A stretch of 49,914 nt of DNA, from the NCBI GenBank assembly GCA_900541715.1, contig UQLI01000012.1, positions 1 through 49,914 on the forward strand, read 5' to 3'. The translations under genes and the position numbers were made by a program. Under the pieces are notes generated by a model. It saw only the letters and a program-made list of their open reading frames with translations. It was not told the origin of the DNA and did not search any database. Source of the DNA: an uncultured Collinsella sp. GTDB taxonomy: Bacteria > Actinomycetota > Coriobacteriia > Coriobacteriales > Coriobacteriaceae. Of the stretch, positions 32,600-40,653 are shown piece after piece. The stretch's first letter is position 1, and each line of letters begins with the position of its first letter.

Positions 32600-33184
32600 A
32601 TGCGAACCATCATCCTTTATGCCTCACGCCACCACGGCAATACGAAAAAGCTCGTGGACGCCATCGTCGAGGCACACCCCGAGATCGATACCCTCGACGT
32701 CAAGGCGCTCGGTAAAAACGAGTATCCCAACCTGCACGAATATCATCTGATCGGTGTCGCCACGGGCATCTATTACTCCGAGATCGACAAGGACATGGCA
32801 CGCGTGCTCACGAACGTGCTGCAGCCGCAGGACAAGGTGTTTGGCCTTATGACCTACGGTGGCAAAAACAAGTGGTACGGCAAGGATATCGATGGCATCT
32901 GCCGCATGAGGCAGGCCATCTTTATGGGTGTCTACGGCTGCCCCGGCTTCGATACGTGGGGGCCGTTCAAACTCGCCGGCGGTGTCCAAAAGGGACACCC
33001 GACCGCTGAGGAAATTAAGGGCGCCGTCGACTTCTTCGACAAGATCGAAGACGAATATGGCGATATCATCGTCGAGGAGTACGTCAAGCGTGAGAAGCGC
33101 CTAGCATACGAGAAGGAGCATCCTGCAGGAGGTCTGGTGGCCGGCGTTAAGCGCACGGCAAAGAAGATCGCCAACAAACTGTAA
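32600..33184 (+). CDS. Flavodoxin-domain protein
   Basis: Protein of 194 aa with a flavodoxin-like start: RTIILYASRHHGNTKKLVDA, where S-x-x-x-G-N-T-K is the FMN-phosphate loop. The segment LMTYGGKNKWYGKDID follows. A short basic C-terminal tail (GVKRTAKKIANKL) is present. I chose the ATG at 32600 with GAAAGG upstream; 53 extra codons in the longer frame are not flavodoxin-like. It probably carries electrons or acts as an FMN-dependent reductase; the partner is unknown. It is monocistronic and ends in a convergent terminator. Confidence 0.82.
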   Translation: MRTIILYASRHHGNTKKLVDAIVEAHPEIDTLDVKALGKNEYPNLHEYHLIGVATGIYYSEIDKDMARVLTNVLQPQDKVFGLMTYGGKNKWYGKDIDGICRMRQAIFMGVYGCPGFDTWGPFKLAGGVQKGHPTAEEIKGAVDFFDKIEDEYGDIIVEEYVKREKRLAYEKEHPAGGLVAGVKRTAKKIANKL

Positions 33185-33215
33185 CTGTGAAGGTGCTTTT
33201 GAGCGTTTAACCCAT

Positions 33216-33254
33216 ACGGCGGGTCCGAGCAGATTCGGGCCCGCCGTCTTTTTC
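33216..33254. terminator. Convergent terminator of the flavodoxin gene and nagA
   Basis: 13 bp stem with one G-U pair (33216-33228 with 33235-33247), followed by CTTTTT on the plus strand. Confidence 0.85.
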
Positions 33255-33259
33255 TATCG

Positions 33260-34429
33260 TTACTCGGTAAAGGCGTTGCCGACGCTCTGGCCGCCAACAT
33301 ACGTCTCGACGAGAGTGAGATCATGGTCGAACACGACAAAGTCGGCGTCGCGACCCGGCATGATGCTGCCGCACTTACCCTCGATGTGCGCGGAGCGTGC
33401 CGGCACCTCGGTTGCCATGCGAATGGCGATATCGGCGCTGGCGATGCCCCAGTCGACGATGTTCTTGACGCCCTGGGCAAGCGTGAGCACCGAGCCGGCA
33501 ATGCTCTTGCCGTCGGCGAGCCAGCACAGGTTGTCCTTCATGATGACGTCCATACCACCACTGGTGTAGCTGCCCTCGGGCATGCCACCGCAACCCAGGC
33601 AGTCGGTGATGAGCACCGTGTGCTGCCAGCCCTTTGCCTGCAGCAGCGCCTTGATGGCGGCAGGGTTTACGTGCTTGCCGTCACAGATGATCTCGGCGTA
33701 GGTCTCGGGCGTGGACATGGCAGCACCCACGACACCGGGCTCGCGGTGATGCAGTCCGCGCTGGCCGTTATAGGTATGCGTAAAGCAGCTGGCACCGGCG
33801 TTGATGGCGGCGATGCACTCATCATAGGTGGCGTCGGAGTGACCGATGCTGGTCACCACGCCCTTCGCATTGAGGGCGGCAGCATAGGCGGCAGCTCCGT
33901 CGCGCTCGGCCGCCATGGCGCTCTTAACGATGCGACCACCCGCAGCCTCCTGCCACTGATCGAAGACCTCCTCGGAGGGATCGATAAGATAAGCGGGGTT
34001 CTGCGCGCCCACGTGCTTCATGGTAAAGAAGGGGCCCTCCAGGTAGATGCCCTGAATGCGAGCACCGCAGAAGTCGGGGCCGCGGCCCTCGTCCGCCTTG
34101 GCGATAGCGGCGCAGGCGTCCTTGATCTGCTCGACGCCATCGGTGAACGTCGTGGGCAGCCAGCTGGTGGTACCGCGACGGGCGAGCTCGGTTGAGCTGA
34201 TATCGATGCCCTCGGGATCGTTATCGGTAGTTGAGTGGTTGTAGAAGCCATGGATGTGAGTATCGACCATACCCGGTGCGATCCACGATCCCGTGTAGTC
34301 CTTAATCTCGCAAGAGGGCTCGTCGGCCTGCCAGGCGCCAAAGACGCCGTCCTCGACCATAAGATAGCCGCCCAGTTGCGGGCCTGCCGGCAAGAAGAAC
34401 TTGTCAGCCTTAATTGCGTATGTGCTCAT
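33260..34429 (-). CDS. nagA: N-acetyl-amino-sugar-6-phosphate deacetylase
   Basis: Amidohydrolase of 389 aa that removes acetate from GlcNAc-6-P or GalNAc-6-P. Metal and catalytic segments are visible: VDTHIHGFYNH near residue 60, the GPFF segment with KHVGAQNP, GHSDATYDE, the metal-ligand His in HTYNGQRGLHHREPG, ICDGKHVNP, and the catalytic Asp in LITDCLGCGG. AAGGAG lies just before the ATG at 34429. It follows agaS but is separated from it by a terminator. With AgaS and a mannose-family PTS nearby, GalNAc-6-P is the likelier substrate (AgaA role). Confidence 0.9.
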   Translation of the reverse strand: MSTYAIKADKFFLPAGPQLGGYLMVEDGVFGAWQADEPSCEIKDYTGSWIAPGMVDTHIHGFYNHSTTDNDPEGIDISSTELARRGTTSWLPTTFTDGVEQIKDACAAIAKADEGRGPDFCGARIQGIYLEGPFFTMKHVGAQNPAYLIDPSEEVFDQWQEAAGGRIVKSAMAAERDGAAAYAAALNAKGVVTSIGHSDATYDECIAAINAGASCFTHTYNGQRGLHHREPGVVGAAMSTPETYAEIICDGKHVNPAAIKALLQAKGWQHTVLITDCLGCGGMPEGSYTSGGMDVIMKDNLCWLADGKSIAGSVLTLAQGVKNIVDWGIASADIAIRMATEVPARSAHIEGKCGSIMPGRDADFVVFDHDLTLVETYVGGQSVGNAFTE

Positions 34430-34498
34430 ATGCACTCCTTGCTTCTTGAAGCAGTTGACCGTGGTGATACTTATACCCGGTCCATGTAAAAACAAAAA

Positions 34499-34530
34499 GC
34501 GCCCGCCCGCCGTTATGAGCGGACGGGCGC
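34499..34530 (-). terminator. Terminator of agaS
   Basis: 12 bp stem with one mismatch (34499-34510 with 34519-34530); on the minus strand it is followed by TTTTTGTTTTT. It separates agaS from nagA. Confidence 0.88.
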
Positions 34531-34548
34531 CCTTACAGGGGGACGCGA

Positions 34549-35715
34549 TTAAGCGGTGAAGGGGTGAATCGTCACGCCCTTAACCACGCGGTTGACCGTG
34601 CCGGTAGGGCTCGGCGTATCGGGCGTGTTGCCCACGCGCACGGAGTTGAGCAGGCTGATAGCCTGGGCAAACATCACGAACGGCAGAGCAAGGTAGCCCT
34701 CGGGAAGTGCCTCGTAGCCCTTAAAGGTGAAGGACTCACCCTCATAGACGGTGGCACCTTCCTGCTGAACGGCGACGGTGTGCTGAGCGATCTTGTCGCC
34801 ACCGATCTCGTTGAGGATGTCGATGTCGTACTGACGGGTGTAGGCGTCGTTGTTGACGAACACGAAGACGAGCGTCTTATCGTCGACGAAGGACTTGGGT
34901 CCGTGACGATAGCCCATGGAAGTGTCGTAAGAAGTGGCAACCAGGCCGTGAGCAAGCTCGAGAATCTTAAGCTGGCTCTCCTGAGCAAGGCCGCCAAAGG
35001 AGCCGGAGCCCAGGTAGGTCACGCGGTTGAAGTCGCCAGCGAGGTAATCGGCGACCTCGGACTCGCGAGCGATAACCTCCTCGCCCATCTTGGCGATGGT
35101 CTCGACCCACTCGGCCTTCTGCTCGTCAGAGGCAGTGTCGAAAATAAGGGTGGAGAGCAGGGTCATGCAGGAATAAGAACCGGTCATGGCGAAGCCCTTG
35201 TCGTTGGCGCGCGGAATGAGCAGCGTCAGCGCATTGGGATCATCGGCAGACTCGACGGCGAGCTTGCCCTCGGGAGCGCAGGTGATGTTGAGGAACTTGA
35301 CGTTGTGGACGAGCTCCTTGGCAACGGCAACGGCGGCAAGGCTCTCGGGGCTGTTGCCAGAGCGGGCAAAGGAAACCACGAGCGTGGGATCCTCGGCGCG
35401 CAGGAAGTCGCGCGGAGCGCTCACGATGTCGGTCGTGGCGATGGGCTTAAAGTCGTAGAGATCAGTGTTGCCAGCGTGACGCAGGTACGGGGCGCAGGTA
35501 TCGCCAACGTAGTCGGACGTACCGGCACCGGTGAAGACAACGGACAGACGACCCTCGCCCATAGCGCGAGCCTCGGCCAGGAAGGCCTCGATGGCCTCCT
35601 TGTTCTCGCGATAGATGTTGAGCGTATCACGCCAAAGCTCGGGCTGCTGAGCAATCTCGGCCGTGGTGATCTGGGCGCCGAGCTCGGTGAGCTCCTCGAC
35701 ACTCTTCTCGAACAT
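34549..35715 (-). CDS. agaS: SIS-domain galactosamine-6-phosphate deaminase/isomerase (AgaS type)
   Basis: Cytoplasmic enzyme of 388 aa with two SIS domains. Phosphosugar-binding Ser/Thr segments are TGAGTSDYVG (near residue 62) and SFARSGNSPESLA (near 115) in the first domain, and LGSGSFGGLAQES in the second. Length and layout fit AgaS, which turns galactosamine-6-phosphate into tagatose-6-phosphate and ammonia; a ketosamine (FrlB-like) role is less likely given nagA. Its promoter carries a CTGGTAGTAACCAG site that is also present before the PTS operon, tying both to the GntR protein at 35830. Confidence 0.87.
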   Translation of the reverse strand: MFEKSVEELTELGAQITTAEIAQQPELWRDTLNIYRENKEAIEAFLAEARAMGEGRLSVVFTGAGTSDYVGDTCAPYLRHAGNTDLYDFKPIATTDIVSAPRDFLRAEDPTLVVSFARSGNSPESLAAVAVAKELVHNVKFLNITCAPEGKLAVESADDPNALTLLIPRANDKGFAMTGSYSCMTLLSTLIFDTASDEQKAEWVETIAKMGEEVIARESEVADYLAGDFNRVTYLGSGSFGGLAQESQLKILELAHGLVATSYDTSMGYRHGPKSFVDDKTLVFVFVNNDAYTRQYDIDILNEIGGDKIAQHTVAVQQEGATVYEGESFTFKGYEALPEGYLALPFVMFAQAISLLNSVRVGNTPDTPSPTGTVNRVVKGVTIHPFTA

Positions 35716-35754
35716 TTCTAATACCTCTCTCTAGAAGTAATCCTCTGACGTGCA

Positions 35755-35790
35755 ATTATACACTTCGGTTGGTTATCTGGTAGTAACCAG
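35755..35790 (-). promoter_or_regulatory. agaS promoter with GntR operator
   Basis: TATAAT is at 35760-35755 on the minus strand. The palindrome CTGGT-AGTA-ACCAG (35777-35790) covers the -35 area, a repressing position. The same motif occurs at 40070-40083 before the PTS genes. Confidence 0.7.
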
Positions 35791-35829
35791 TTAAATGCAA
35801 AGAATCATCATATGGAAACGATGCGGACA

Positions 35830-36561
35830 CTAGTTGCTACGCTGGTGGTAAACCTTGTATTTAAACTGATCGGCACGAGCAACCGAGAGTGTATACTCCA
35901 CAACCTCGTTTGACTCGTTATACGTAGTCCTGACCAAATCGAGCACAGGCGAGCCCTCGACAATTCCCAAAAGGTTGGCGTCGGTGGGACGGGCTATGCT
36001 CGCATAGAACTCCTCTTCGGCCACGCGAATCTTTTGCTGAAAGTCTTGCTCAATCACATCGTAAAGCGGCTTACGCTCCAGCAGTGGTCGCTTTAGGGAC
36101 AGAAATTGACGAACCGGTAGATAGCTGCGTTCGACCATCATGGGCATGTTATCGGCAGAACGAAGGCGCTTAAGCTTAAAAATGCGATCACCGATACGCA
36201 ATCCCATATGCTCGGCCAGATTCTTATCGGCCTCCATCTCGCAAAACTCGAGAATCGTGGTCTCGGGGTCGCGACCCATCGCGCGCATCTGCTCAGTAAA
36301 GCTGTAGGACTGCATAAGATTGGTTGCCTTTGCCGAACGGTCGGTCACAAAGGTACCGCGACCGTGCTGCCGAACCACCAGTCCTAAACGCTCCAGTTCC
36401 TGCAGAGCCAGGCGTACCGTAGTGCGCGAGAGACCATAGCGCTCCGAAAGTTCGCGCTCGGAAGGAATCATGTCACCGGCGCGATATTCATGGTCAATCT
36501 TTTCGGTCAGAATATCGACCAGCTGATCGTACAGCGGTTGCTTACGCGCTCCGATCGCCAT
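35830..36561 (-). CDS. GntR-family (HutC/UTRA) regulator of the amino-sugar system
   Basis: Regulator of 243 aa. The winged HTH is IPSERELSERYGLSRTTVR (about residues 32-50), with RQHGRGTFV after it, and a UTRA sensor domain covers the rest (for example ERSYLPVRQF and the C-terminal EYTLSVARADQF). AGGGAGGA precedes the ATG. It sits between agaS and the PTS operon, both of which carry CTGGTnnnnACCA operators. Proteins of this type bind amino-sugar phosphates (NagR, DasR, streptococcal AgaR), so it is the likely aga repressor. Confidence 0.88.
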   Translation of the reverse strand: MAIGARKQPLYDQLVDILTEKIDHEYRAGDMIPSERELSERYGLSRTTVRLALQELERLGLVVRQHGRGTFVTDRSAKATNLMQSYSFTEQMRAMGRDPETTILEFCEMEADKNLAEHMGLRIGDRIFKLKRLRSADNMPMMVERSYLPVRQFLSLKRPLLERKPLYDVIEQDFQQKIRVAEEEFYASIARPTDANLLGIVEGSPVLDLVRTTYNESNEVVEYTLSVARADQFKYKVYHQRSN

Positions 36562-36646
36562 CCTATCCTCCCTTTTGCTCGAATTCGGCTAACTACCTAG
36601 GGTGTTAAGCATTATCAGTCCGCAACACCCGAATCATCAAGAAAAC

Positions 36647-36680
36647 AAAAGCCGCGCGCTCTTTCGAGCACGCGGCTTTT
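36647..36680 (-). terminator. Terminator of the mannose-family PTS operon
   Basis: AAAAGCCGCG (36647-36656) pairs with CGCGGCTTTT (36671-36680), extended by an inner GCTC/GAGC stem after one mismatch; T-rich on the minus strand. Confidence 0.87.
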
Positions 36681-36746
36681 AACATACACATGGCTTAAGG
36701 GGTCGGGGTGTGAGCCGCGTAGGGACACACCCCTCAAGCTAGAGCC

Positions 36747-37829
36747 TTACCAGATGCTCGGCCAGAGACCAAGCGGGCCAGCGCCCAGGATGCCAAGGAC
36801 AAAGAGCAGGAGAATGCCCTTGGTCGGGGTCCAGCTGTGCTTAGCGAACATGTAGTAAAGCAGCAGCGTAAGCATAAGCGGGACGAGCTTCGGGACGATG
36901 GTGTTGAGGGTGTCGGCAACGGAGAAGTTGACCGGATCCTCGGTGACGGTGCCGTAGGTAACGGACTCCATGCCGTTGCCCAAATCGGTGACGCCGCACT
37001 CGACAGCGTTGCCGTCGGCATCGGAAGCGGTGAGGGCGTTGCCGTCCTCATCGGTCATGGCGATGGTGCCGGCCTCGGCGGTCTCGGTATCGATGCCCTC
37101 CATACCGGTGAAGTTCTCGGCCTCCTTCTCGGAGACGATCACGGTAGTAGCGGAGAGGCCACGGGTGGTGCCGTTGGGGATCTGGAGGTTGATCTGGGTG
37201 CCACCCATGGTGACGACCAGGCAACCGACGACGAAGACGCCCATGATGGAAGCGGCACGCGTGAAGGCCTGCATGTTGGCAGTCAGAGCGTCAATAGCGC
37301 TGGTGCCAAGCTTGTAGGACCAGTTCATGAGCCAGAAGCGCAGAGCGAACTGGACGACGTTGAAGATCACCAGGAAGATGATCGGTGCAGCGGCGTTGCC
37401 GTTGATGGCCATGTTAGAGGTGATGCCGGCCGTGATAGGCACAAGCGTCAGCCAGAACAGGGCGTCACCGATACCACCGAGCGGGCCCATTGCGGCGACG
37501 CGGACGGCGCGGATCGTGGGGATGTCAACCTTGTTCTGCTCGAGCGAAAGCACGATGCCCATAACAAAGGTGACAAGGAACGGGTGGGTGTTGAAGAACT
37601 CCAGGTTGTGGCTCATGGAAGCCGCGAGGTCGTTCTTGTTGGTGTGGATCTTCTCCAGACCGGGGATGATGGAGTAAAGCCAGCCAGCGGCCTGCATGCG
37701 CTCGTAGTTGAACGATGCCTGCAGGAAGCAGGAGCGCCAAGCCATCTTGTTGAGGGTCTTCTGGTCGAGCTGCGGAGCAGGAGTGAGATCCTCGTAGTGC
37801 TCCGGGATCACATACTCATTAGATGCCAT
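36747..37829 (-). CDS. PTS mannose-family IID component with an acidic insertion
   Basis: Membrane protein of 360 aa, longer than the usual 270-305. The family start (WRSCFLQASFNYERMQAAGW) and the GPLGGIGDALFW motif near residue 115-126 are intact. Between residues about 222 and 302 lies an acidic stretch without hydrophobic segments (for example TDEDGNALTASDADGNAVE), followed by the C-terminal helices. I chose the ATG at 37829, with GGAGGTGA upstream; it overlaps the end of IIC by 11 bp. IID works with IIC to move the sugar. An amino sugar such as GalNAc is inferred from agaS and nagA. Confidence 0.9.
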   Translation of the reverse strand: MASNEYVIPEHYEDLTPAPQLDQKTLNKMAWRSCFLQASFNYERMQAAGWLYSIIPGLEKIHTNKNDLAASMSHNLEFFNTHPFLVTFVMGIVLSLEQNKVDIPTIRAVRVAAMGPLGGIGDALFWLTLVPITAGITSNMAINGNAAAPIIFLVIFNVVQFALRFWLMNWSYKLGTSAIDALTANMQAFTRAASIMGVFVVGCLVVTMGGTQINLQIPNGTTRGLSATTVIVSEKEAENFTGMEGIDTETAEAGTIAMTDEDGNALTASDADGNAVECGVTDLGNGMESVTYGTVTEDPVNFSVADTLNTIVPKLVPLMLTLLLYYMFAKHSWTPTKGILLLFVLGILGAGPLGLWPSIW

Positions 37830-38619
37830 CTTCGAAGTCACCTCCGTCAGAAACAGCTGCACCCTTCAGCTCGGTCTGCTGCTGGAAGTCCCAGAAAGCG
37901 ATGCCGAAGCCGATGAGAGCGAGGATGAGCAGAGCAGGGGTTGCCAGCGAATCGTTGGCAACGGTGATGAGCGCGAGGCCAAAGCCCATGAGGAAGAAGC
38001 CCCACATATCGCGGTTCATCATAACCTTGAGCAGGACGGCGAAGCCGACGAAGCGCATCATGCCGCCTGCAGCGGAGAGACCGGTCTGCAGCCAAGTCGG
38101 GATGGCAGAAGCGATGGTCTGACCGATGGTAGCGCCAGCGATGAAGAACAGGGTGACGACGACAGCGAAGATCAGGCCGAGCAGAGCCATGGCGAAGTAG
38201 TTCAGGCGCTCGATGCCCTTGGTGTCCGCGTTGTGAGCCATGTTATCGGCCGTGGACATAAGCGGGGACATAAGCGTGAAGACCAGGGTAACGCCAAGCT
38301 GGCCAAGCAGAGCGAACGGAATGGCGAGGCCGACTGCCGCGTTGGGCTCGAGGCCCGTGGCGATAGCGAGAATGGCTGCCATGATGCCGCCGATGACGGC
38401 GTTAGGCGGCTGAGCGCCTCCGATCGGCATGTTGCCGATCGTCATGAGCTGATAGGTACCACCCACGAGAAGACCGGTGTTGAGGTCGCCAAGGATAAGA
38501 CCGATGACGGCGCCGGTGACGATGGGCTGATAGAGAGACTCGAGGAAGTCAAACTGGTCGATTGCCGCGATGAACGTGACGACGAAGACCAGAGCGATCT
38601 GGATGATCGAGTATTCCAT
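37819..38619 (-). CDS. PTS mannose-family IIC component
   Basis: Membrane protein of 266 aa, the usual length. It has several hydrophobic helices with the family motif LYQPIVTGAVIGLILGDLNTGL near residues 30-51 and QLMTIGNMPIGGAQPPNAVI after it. A strong AAAGGAGGAG site precedes the ATG. Translation is probably coupled to IID through the 11 bp overlap. It resembles AgaC/AgaW-type subunits, consistent with an amino-sugar substrate, but specificity cannot be fixed from sequence. Confidence 0.92.
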   Translation of the reverse strand: MEYSIIQIALVFVVTFIAAIDQFDFLESLYQPIVTGAVIGLILGDLNTGLLVGGTYQLMTIGNMPIGGAQPPNAVIGGIMAAILAIATGLEPNAAVGLAIPFALLGQLGVTLVFTLMSPLMSTADNMAHNADTKGIERLNYFAMALLGLIFAVVVTLFFIAGATIGQTIASAIPTWLQTGLSAAGGMMRFVGFAVLLKVMMNRDMWGFFLMGFGLALITVANDSLATPALLILALIGFGIAFWDFQQQTELKGAAVSDGGDFEDGI

Positions 38620-38709
38620 CTTGCTCCTCCTTTCAAAATGTATGTACGCACTTTGGATTTCACGTACAGAACGTCAGGGTTTCACTCCTGACAACGTGGA
38701 TCACGAGGA

Positions 38710-39192
38710 TTACGAGAAGAGCTTGCTCGTGTCCTCAACAGGCGTGCTCGGAACGCGCCTGATCTCCAACTCCACCCCCAATTCCTGCAGCTCTTTAAAC
38801 GCAGCGACATCCTCGTCGTTAACTGCGACGGAGGTGGCGACTTGGCGCTTTCCTTCCGACATGTGCATGTTGCCGATGTTTACCTTCTTTATAGGCACAC
38901 CGCCCTTGACGAGCGTAAGCACGTCTTCCGGTGTTTCGGCCACGATGAAGATCTTCTGGCGCGGGCTCGCCTTGCCAATGACGTCGATGGTCTTCTGCAG
39001 AGAGAAGAAACGCGTAGCGACGCCGGCGGGAGCGGCCATCTTCATGAGGTTCTGGCGCATGGTGTTGGACGCCACGTCGTCGTTGGCGACGAGGATGAGG
39101 TTGGAGCCCAGGGTGGAGTTCCACTGGGTGGCAACCTGACCATGAACCAGTCGGTTATCGATGCGGGTAAGAAGAATGTTGGGTTCTGCCAT
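38710..39192 (-). CDS. PTS mannose-family IIB component
   Basis: Cytoplasmic phosphocarrier of 160 aa. The active-site loop DNRLVHGQVATQW holds the phosphorylated His17. It takes phosphate from the IIA at 39510 and passes it to the sugar. AAAGGAAG precedes the ATG. It lies between YajC and IIC, with gaps of 36 and 90 bp. Its close paralogue at 28251-28733 lacks the His. Confidence 0.93.
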   Translation of the reverse strand: MAEPNILLTRIDNRLVHGQVATQWNSTLGSNLILVANDDVASNTMRQNLMKMAAPAGVATRFFSLQKTIDVIGKASPRQKIFIVAETPEDVLTLVKGGVPIKKVNIGNMHMSEGKRQVATSVAVNDEDVAAFKELQELGVELEIRRVPSTPVEDTSKLFS

Positions 39193-39228
39193 GTTGATCA
39201 GCTTCCTTTCGTTATTTGCTGACGACAG

Positions 39229-39510
39229 TTACTTGATCTCCTGAATCGCGTAACGCGAAACATCTACGACGGCTCCGGATCGGACTTTGATCTGGACCTT
39301 CTCGCCTTCGATGCCTTTGACGGTTCCGTAGATACCGCCGGCGAAAAGAACCTCTTGACCCGGCTTGAGCTCGGTGTGCAGCTCCTTGAAGTACTTCTGC
39401 TTCTTCTTCATGTTGATTTGCGACCAGATGGTGTAAATCAAGCCCATGATGACAAGCAGGCCTAAAAGGGCGACCGAGGAGCTCAGGACGTTGGCTCCGA
39501 AATCGGCCAT
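39229..39510 (-). CDS. YajC-like protein inside a PTS operon
   Basis: Single-pass membrane protein of 93 aa. A hydrophobic N-terminal helix (about residues 10-30) is followed by MKKKQKYFKELHTELKPGQE and the YajC-type core VLFAGGIYGTVKGIEGEKVQIKV. YajC normally belongs to the Sec/YidC translocon. Here it overlaps the IIA stop codon by one base (TAATG) and precedes IIB, so it is made with the PTS. It may help insert or assemble the IIC/IID complex (inference). Confidence 0.85.
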   Translation of the reverse strand: MADFGANVLSSSVALLGLLVIMGLIYTIWSQINMKKKQKYFKELHTELKPGQEVLFAGGIYGTVKGIEGEKVQIKVRSGAVVDVSRYAIQEIK

Positions 39511-39953
39511 TAGATGCCGTCCTCGTCGCCGAAGATATCCTCTTCCTCGGAGCCGGCAACGGATGCGACCGTCTGGGCGGTGACGCCCGTCTGGCCAACG
39601 GTCACGGCCTGCTCGCCAAGCTCGGCGAGCGTGGCATTGCCGCGGAGGAACAGAAGCTCAATAACCATGGGAAGGTTGGTGCCAGTCAGAACCTCGACGT
39701 TGTCGACATCCTGGGCAATCATCATCGACTGGTTGAACGGGGTGCCGCCAAGCAGGTCGGTAAAGACGAGCACGCCATCGCACTCCTCGCGCATGGCGGT
39801 AATAGCGGCGCGGAGATCCTCACCGTAGGAAGCAGCCTGGTCGCCCTCAAAAGGAACGACGGTAAAAGCGGGCTGGTCGCCGGCAACCATAGCGATAGCG
39901 CTAGCTAGGCCGGGTGCGAACTGTCCATGACCGGTAAGAATAAAGCCAACCAT
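39510..39953 (-). CDS. PTS mannose-family IIA component
   Basis: Soluble phosphocarrier of 147 aa with phosphorylated His9 in ILTGHGQFA and the family motif VFTDLLGGTPFNQS. It receives phosphate from HPr. An acidic C-terminal tail (GSEEEDIFGDEDGI) is present. GGAAGGGA precedes the ATG. It is the first gene of the operon IIA-yajC-IIB-IIC-IID, whose promoter region carries GntR operators. Confidence 0.92.
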   Translation of the reverse strand: MVGFILTGHGQFAPGLASAIAMVAGDQPAFTVVPFEGDQAASYGEDLRAAITAMREECDGVLVFTDLLGGTPFNQSMMIAQDVDNVEVLTGTNLPMVIELLFLRGNATLAELGEQAVTVGQTGVTAQTVASVAGSEEEDIFGDEDGI

Positions 39954-40053
39954 TCAAATTTCCCTTCCGAAGGTGTGTACAATCTGAGTCCGATGATTTT
40001 CGGAAGCCAGCGGGCGCTCGCCCTTAAAGCTTCTTAGAAAGCGTTCTTTGAAG

Positions 40054-40405
40054 ACCAGTGGTTTCTAAACTGGTAGTAACCACGTGACGTGTTGTTGTCA
40101 CTATATCACCCCAGAAGAGATCGCTTTCGTTGATTCATACGGTAAAACGTTTTTGCACCGCTCACGGTGATAAATCGACCGTTTACCGGTCGTTAACACT
40201 TCTACCTGCGGTTTTGAAACCGTTTCGAAATGCTTTGGCAAAAGATCGGAACTTTTCCTGTCCCTAAACAACGCAGGGCGGCTAAAAATAGCGTGTAGAA
40301 AATTGCAGGTCATTGTGAAGATATGTGAATTGGTCTTTTTGACTTAATACCAGTTAGAACCAGTTTAAAAATTATCGGTGAACGGTAGTTTTTGACCGTT
40401 CACCG
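40054..40405. promoter_or_regulatory. Control region of the aga PTS operon
   Basis: On the minus strand a TATAGT -10 candidate is at 40105-40100. GntR-type sites CTGGTAGTAACCAC (40070-40083) and an inverted ACCAG...CTGGT pair (40054-40074) lie just downstream; ACCAGTTAGAACCAG (40349-40363) lies far upstream. TTTGAAACCGTTTCGAAA (40213-40230) resembles a catabolite (cre-like) site. PTS-promoter boxes occur as ACCGTTTACCGG (40178-40189) and as a perfect inverted pair CGGTGAACGGT/ACCGTTCACCG (40376-40386, 40395-40405). Beyond these sites 40106-40653 holds no gene. Confidence 0.6.
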
Positions 40406-40653
40406 GTTATTTGCAGTCGTTTGCAGCCGTTTTTCTAGATGAATTGGGGAGACCCGATGAAGCACTTGCGCGGTTGCAGGATATTTCAATACTCGTCCAT
40501 CCCCCGCGCGCCAAACTCCCACTCCCTGAATGTGCCATAAGCTCTCGCTATTCGTCTTATAAACATTACTTACTCTAATCTGTAATTGTTTATCGTTTAT
40601 CGTTAAGTATGTTATAAAATTTAGTATCATCCAAGACATTGGTTGGAGGAGCT

